A stretch of 8,773 bases of DNA from AV133 sp035567015. GTDB lineage: Bacteria > Verrucomicrobiota > Verrucomicrobiia > Chthoniobacterales > UBA10450. The notes below the pieces were generated by a model that worked only from the letters and a program-made list of their open reading frames with translations, searched no databases and was not told the DNA's origin. Below are positions 4,965-8,773 of this stretch, piece after piece (within the stretch, counting starts at the first letter, position 1; every line of letters begins with the position of its first letter). The DNA lies in contig DATMPQ010000104.1 in the NCBI GenBank assembly GCA_035567015.1, forward strand, positions 1-8,773. Reading direction: 5' to 3'. Position numbers and translations under genes: made by a program.

Positions 4965-7145
4965 ATGCGCGCGCTTGTCTTCCACACACTCGTGAAGATG
5001 AAAAGGAAGAAAACCTACGGAGATTGGTTCTACGGGTTTCTTCTCATTGGCATCATTTTTATCGCCTACGCACGAGTGTGGCATGCTGGATTCATTTGGG
5101 ACGACGAATCGCATTTGACGCAGAACCCGTGTATCGTCGGACCGCTCGGATTGAAGGATATCTGGACGAGCACCCGGGCGGTCTATTATCCGCTGGTGCT
5201 CACTACCTTTTGGACTCTGCACAAGTTCGTCGGGTTAAATCCGTCGCCATACCACATTCTCAATGTGCTCCTGCACGCGGCCTCGGCGGTTTTGCTCTGG
5301 CGCATACTGCGACAACTCGACGTTCGTGGGGCGTGGTTGGGAGCAGCGCTCTGGGCATTGCATCCGGTAATGGTGCAGTCGGTCGCCTGGGTGACGGAGT
5401 TAAAAAATACCCAGTCGTGCCTGTTTTATCTCTTATCGATCTTCTGGTTTTTGAAAGTGGACGCGGAAGGAACGGGCGAGCGCCTGCGCTGGTGGCGATT
5501 TGGTTGGGCGCTTCTGTTTTTTGTCATGGCGATCGCGAGCAAGCCTTCCACTGTGATGCTACCCGGCGTGCTCGCGCTCTGTATCTGGTGGCGCAGAGGC
5601 CAAATCCAATCGCGTAACCTCATGACCCTAATTCCGTTCGTCCTGATTTCTGCGCTGGCGAGTGTTTGGACGATTTGGGAACAGAAATTCCACGCGCGCG
5701 CGAGCGGTCCGGAGTGGACGCAAACATGGCCAGAACGACTCATCATCGCTGGGCGCGCGATGTGGTTTTATCTCGGCAAACTGATCTGGCCCCATCCGCT
5801 CATTTTCATCTATCCGCGATGGGAGCTTAACTCCTCACAACTCACGGCTTATTTTCCGCTTCTGCTAGCGTTGGCTGCTCTGGTTGGCTTGTGGCTAGTT
5901 CGAGGGAAATGGACGCGTCCCGTATCGTTTGTCGCTGCATACTTTGTGATTTCGCTATTTCCCGTCCTGGGCTTTTTCAGCGTTTATTTTTTCCGCTATT
6001 CGTTTGTGAGCGACCATTTCCAGTACCTCGCTAGCATGGGGCCGCTTGCCTTAGCTGGAGCCGGCATTACCGAGGGCATCGCGGCCACACGATGGAAGCG
6101 GTTTCTTCAACCCGGAGTATCTGGAATACTCTTGCTCGCGCTTGGCGCTGTGACTTTGCAGCAGAGCCTCGTCTACACCGATCTTATAACTCTTTACCAG
6201 GACACGCTAAGAAAGAATCCTGCCTGCTGGATGGCGCATTACAATTTGGGTATCGCTTTGCATGATCGCGGGCAGAATGACCAATCGATTGCCCATTATC
6301 GCCAAGCCGCAGCCATACGGCCTGAGTACGTCGAAGCGCACTATAATCTCGCGCGTCTTCTCGTTGAGAAAGGTGAATTTGAGGACGCGATCGCCCATTA
6401 CGAACAAGCGCTGACGATAAATCCCGACGATGCGGAAGCCCACAACAACCTCGGCAGCACGCTTTTTCAAATCGGGCGAGTGGACGAGGCGATTGTTCAC
6501 TTTCAAAAGGCCTTGGCGATTCAGCCTGATTACGCCGATGCATCCTGCAATCTGGCGAACGCGCTTCTTTCCAAGGGTGATATGGACGGTGCAATCGTCC
6601 ATTACACGGCGTGCCTAGCTCTGTCGCCGAATCAGGCCGATGTTCAATACAATTTAGCGAGCGCCCTTTTTCGAAAAGGCCGAACGGATGAGGCAATCGT
6701 TCATTACCAGAAGACACTTGAATTGCAGCCTGGCAACGCAAATGCCCATGCAAACCTGGGAAGCGCGCTTCTTGAGAAAGGCCGTCCGCAAGATGCAATC
6801 GCTCAGTACAGAGAGGCTCTCGCTGTTGCGCCGGAAAACATAGCCGCGCAAAGCAATCTCGCCTGGCTGTTGGCGACCAGTTCAGACCCATCGCTTAGAA
6901 ATGGGTCGGAGGCGGTCTTGTTGGCTGAAACGGCCAGCCGTCTGTCCGGTGGAAATCGGCCGCTTATTCTACGCATACTTGCCGCGGCTTATGCAGAAAC
7001 TGGCCGCTTTGCCGATGCAATCGAAACCGCTCAACAAGCGCTGCGATTAGCTGGTACCGGAGACAACACGATTTTGGTTAACGCGCTTCGAAAAGAAATC
7101 GCGCTCTACCAGTCCGGACTTCCTTATCACAAGGAACGGGGATAA
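4965..7145 (+). CDS. TMTC-like polytopic membrane protein with C-terminal TPR array (first paralogue)
   Basis: A putative GT-C-fold glycosyltransferase of the inner membrane, 726 residues. Residues about 22-400 hold roughly ten or more hydrophobic segments. GFIWDDE (42-48) follows the first segment and matches the acidic exported-loop motif of GT-C enzymes. HPVMVQSVAWVTELKN (133-148), WFYLGKLIWP (267-276), FIYPRW (281-286) and FRYSFVSDHFQYLAS (343-357) are family signatures shared with the next gene. Residues 422-625 are six 34-residue TPRs, and 626-699 two degenerate ones. Eukaryotic TMTC proteins transfer mannose to proteins; the activity of bacterial relatives is inferred. The E and R seen in HPVQVESVAWITERKN of the second copy are Q138 and L146 here, which may alter activity. 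The start is uncertain: ATG 4965 or ATG 4998 (MKRKK), neither with a good Shine-Dalgarno. An alternative label is simply 'tetratricopeptide repeat protein'. Confidence 0.85.
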   Translation: MRALVFHTLVKMKRKKTYGDWFYGFLLIGIIFIAYARVWHAGFIWDDESHLTQNPCIVGPLGLKDIWTSTRAVYYPLVLTTFWTLHKFVGLNPSPYHILNVLLHAASAVLLWRILRQLDVRGAWLGAALWALHPVMVQSVAWVTELKNTQSCLFYLLSIFWFLKVDAEGTGERLRWWRFGWALLFFVMAIASKPSTVMLPGVLALCIWWRRGQIQSRNLMTLIPFVLISALASVWTIWEQKFHARASGPEWTQTWPERLIIAGRAMWFYLGKLIWPHPLIFIYPRWELNSSQLTAYFPLLLALAALVGLWLVRGKWTRPVSFVAAYFVISLFPVLGFFSVYFFRYSFVSDHFQYLASMGPLALAGAGITEGIAATRWKRFLQPGVSGILLLALGAVTLQQSLVYTDLITLYQDTLRKNPACWMAHYNLGIALHDRGQNDQSIAHYRQAAAIRPEYVEAHYNLARLLVEKGEFEDAIAHYEQALTINPDDAEAHNNLGSTLFQIGRVDEAIVHFQKALAIQPDYADASCNLANALLSKGDMDGAIVHYTACLALSPNQADVQYNLASALFRKGRTDEAIVHYQKTLELQPGNANAHANLGSALLEKGRPQDAIAQYREALAVAPENIAAQSNLAWLLATSSDPSLRNGSEAVLLAETASRLSGGNRPLILRILAAAYAETGRFADAIETAQQALRLAGTGDNTILVNALRKEIALYQSGLPYHKERG
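6228..6839 (+). repeat. Six tandem 102-bp TPR-coding units in the first paralogue
   Basis: Six in-frame units of 34 codons encode residues 422-455, 456-489, 490-523, 524-557, 558-591 and 592-625. Each has the TPR pattern N-L-(G/A) at positions 6-8, G at 15, A/S at 20, Y/F at 24 and P at 32. The segment coding for the D-E-A-I-V-H-(Y/F) helix is similar between units at DNA level. The array is coding sequence, not a satellite or CRISPR. Confidence 0.85.
7131..7142 (+). promoter_or_regulatory. Ribosome binding site of the second paralogue, overlapping the first gene's end
   Basis: AAGGAA (7131-7136) and GGGGA (7138-7142) lie 11 and 5 nt before the ATG at 7148. Both are inside the last codons and stop codon (7143-7145) of the first gene. 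This arrangement favours translational coupling of the two genes on one message. Confidence 0.6.
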
Positions 7146-7147
7146 CG

Positions 7148-8773
7148 ATGTCGAACGGAATCACCGAATGGCCTTTTGGTTCACGGTGGCGCGCCTGGCT
7201 CTTCGTTCTAATCTTGGCCGCGACGACGATTTTCGCCTACCGCCCCGCATGGCATGGCGGCTTCCTTTGGGATGATGATGCTTATGTGACAAATAACGAA
7301 CTACTGACCGCGCCCAATGGCCTGCACCGGATTTGGTTTTCGCTCGATGCCCCGTCACAATATTTCCCGCTGGTTTATACCACCTTTCGCATTGAGCACG
7401 CGCTTTGGGGCCTTAACCCGTCCGGCTATCATTGGGTTAACATTCTTCTTCATGTCGCGAACGCTCTGCTGGTGTGGCGCCTCCTGGCGCGTTTGAACGT
7501 CCCGGGCGCGTGGCTGGCGGGAGCGATTTTCGCACTGCACCCAGTGCAGGTGGAATCCGTCGCGTGGATCACGGAACGGAAAAATGTACTCATGGGATTT
7601 TTCTTCTTGCTCACGCTGCTCGCCTGGGTCGTCTTTGTCGACGAGCGGACCAAGCGGCCATGGCGCTTCTACGGGCTGGCACTGGTCCTTTATGGGCTCG
7701 CGCTTTCTGCCAAATCGACGGCATGTACCTTACCGGCCGCGTTGCTCTTGATTTTGTGGCTGCAAAACAAGCAGATCAACTGGCGAAGAATTTTTCAGAC
7801 CGTCCCATTTTTCCTTTTTGGTTTGGGAATGGGCTTGGTCGCGGTCTGGTGGGAACGCTACCATCAAGGCACGCGCGGGGCACTCTTTGCGCTGGGTCCG
7901 ATCGAGCGCATTCTCATCGCCAGCCGCGCCGTTTGGTTCTATCTGGGCAAACTGATCTGGCCCTCGACTCTGACGTTTATTTATCCGCGATGGACGATCT
8001 CGCCGACTCACCTTCTGGACTATGTATGGTTGTTGGCGGCAGTTGGATTATGCGCAGCGATCTGTTTCGCGAGACGCTATGTCGGGCGAGGTGTGGAGGT
8101 CGCGACGGTGTTCTTTGTGGCAACACTCAGTCCAGTATTGGGTTTGATCATGCTCTACACATTTCGCTACACTTTTGTGGCGGATCATTACCAATATTTG
8201 GCGAGCATCGGACCAATTGCGCTGGTTTCGGCAGGTGTGGCAAGTCTGGCTGGCGCTTTCGAAAGAAGCCGTCTTTTGATCTTTGGCACGGCGGTCGCCA
8301 TGGTTGCGACCCTGGCGGTGCTGACCTGGCAGCAAAGCGCGATGTATGCTGACATCGAAGCGCTCTGGCGGACGACCCTGGCAAGAAACGCCGCTTGCTG
8401 GATGGCTCACAATAATTTGGGCATCGTACTCTCACAGAAAGGGGAAATTGACGAGGCAATCACTCATTACCGGACAACCTTGGAAATGCAGCCAGATTTT
8501 TCGGACGCGAATTACAATCTTGGCAACGCTTTGCTGCAGAAAGGGGAAATCGACGAGGCGATCCTTCACTGTCAAAAGGCAGTAATGGTTCAGCCGTTTG
8601 ATCCTGACGCCCAGGTTGCTCTCGGCAACGCTCTTTTCCAAAAGGGACTAGTGGACGACGCGATCGTTCATTATGAAAAAGCGCTGGCGCTGCGGCCCTA
8701 TTATGTCATTGCTCACTACAGTCTCAGCACTGCCCTGCTCCGGAAAGGCGAACCAGACGCAGCAATCTCCCAT
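7148..8773 (+). CDS. TMTC-like polytopic membrane protein with TPR array (second paralogue, 3' end outside window)
   Basis: The frame is open from ATG 7148 to the window edge, giving 542 residues without a stop. The layout matches the gene before it. A hydrophobic segment at about 16-31 is followed by GGFLWDDD (37-44). Next come HPVQVESVAWITERKN (131-146), WFYLGKLIWP (263-272), FIYPRW (277-282) and FRYTFVADHYQYLAS (339-353). TPR units run 418-451, 452-485 and 486-519, with a fourth cut at 542. It keeps the E136 and R144 that are usual in the family, so it is the more canonical copy. The likely role is a GT-C-type transferase whose TPR tail binds the protein acceptor or partners, inferred from TMTC proteins. 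Only 2 bp separate it from the preceding stop, so it belongs to the same operon. Further TPRs are expected beyond the edge. Confidence 0.87.
   Translation, partial: MSNGITEWPFGSRWRAWLFVLILAATTIFAYRPAWHGGFLWDDDAYVTNNELLTAPNGLHRIWFSLDAPSQYFPLVYTTFRIEHALWGLNPSGYHWVNILLHVANALLVWRLLARLNVPGAWLAGAIFALHPVQVESVAWITERKNVLMGFFFLLTLLAWVVFVDERTKRPWRFYGLALVLYGLALSAKSTACTLPAALLLILWLQNKQINWRRIFQTVPFFLFGLGMGLVAVWWERYHQGTRGALFALGPIERILIASRAVWFYLGKLIWPSTLTFIYPRWTISPTHLLDYVWLLAAVGLCAAICFARRYVGRGVEVATVFFVATLSPVLGLIMLYTFRYTFVADHYQYLASIGPIALVSAGVASLAGAFERSRLLIFGTAVAMVATLAVLTWQQSAMYADIEALWRTTLARNAACWMAHNNLGIVLSQKGEIDEAITHYRTTLEMQPDFSDANYNLGNALLQKGEIDEAILHCQKAVMVQPFDPDAQVALGNALFQKGLVDDAIVHYEKALALRPYYVIAHYSLSTALLRKGEPDAAISH
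8399..8773 (+). repeat. 102-bp TPR-coding units in the second paralogue (array continues past the window)
   Basis: Three full 102-bp units and 69 bp of a fourth lie in frame. The first two share a 23-bp stretch with a single mismatch (8435-8457 and 8537-8559, exactly 102 bp apart), which points to recent unit duplication or homogenisation. Confidence 0.8.

Noticed and set aside
4931..5617. 228-codon open frame with a good Shine-Dalgarno
   Set aside because: It overlaps the membrane core in another frame. The conserved motifs (WDDE, HPV) are in the 4965-7145 frame, and this translation is Arg/His-rich without recognisable domains. Only its start signal is kept as a finding.
6228..6839. Regular repeats that could suggest a CRISPR or satellite
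   Set aside because: The period is 102 bp, the units are imperfect, in frame and encode canonical TPRs, with no spacers.
6184..6891. 235-codon antisense open frame across the TPR array
   Set aside because: It is an antisense shadow produced by the periodic TPR codons, with no ribosome site or domain of its own.
7474..8352. 292-codon plus-strand open frame
   Set aside because: It lies wholly within the second TMTC-like gene in a different frame, while the true frame is open from 7148 to the window end and carries all family motifs.

Overview
The window reads as chromosomal DNA of a Gram-negative bacterium. It holds an outer-membrane TonB-dependent receptor with a signal peptide, plus two polytopic membrane proteins with TPR tails. 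The family mix fits soil Verrucomicrobiota of the Spartobacteria/Chthoniobacterales type: large TonB receptors ending in a GRFYYAQIKKRF-like strand, tandem membrane/TPR proteins, and palindrome-rich intergenic repeats. This assignment rests on resemblance and was not tested by a search.

Layout. Positions 1-143 are a leader with one 8-bp inverted repeat. Positions 144-3287 (+) encode a 1047-residue TonB-dependent receptor, followed by a strong hairpin terminator (3313-3354). Positions 3288-3772 separate this gene from a convergent one. This gap holds no credible gene but carries the terminator, a 3444-3494 region with two competing hairpins, and a pair of 14-bp direct repeats flanking an AT-rich core. 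Positions 3773-4525 (-) encode a class I SAM-dependent methyltransferase of unknown substrate. Positions 4526-4964 separate it from the divergent (+) genes and hold a 10-bp palindrome, a small hairpin, a REP-like nest of inverted repeats (4771-4843), and a textbook Shine-Dalgarno/ATG in the wrong frame for the gene that follows.

Positions 4965-7145 and 7148-8773 (+) are two tandem paralogues, the second cut by the window edge. Each has an N-terminal polytopic GT-C-like membrane core resembling eukaryotic TMTC (transmembrane and TPR-containing) proteins, with an acidic WDDE/WDDD motif in the first exported loop, followed by a C-terminal TPR array. They are 2 bp apart and almost certainly co-translated. 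A role as lipid-linked-sugar-dependent protein glycosyltransferases is inferred from the TMTC analogy and is not proven.

No RNA gene, insertion sequence, CRISPR array or phage feature was found. The receptor and methyltransferase are ordinary family members. The best leads are the tandem TMTC-like pair with diverged residues in the first copy, the start-site conflict in front of it, and the structured intergenic repeats.
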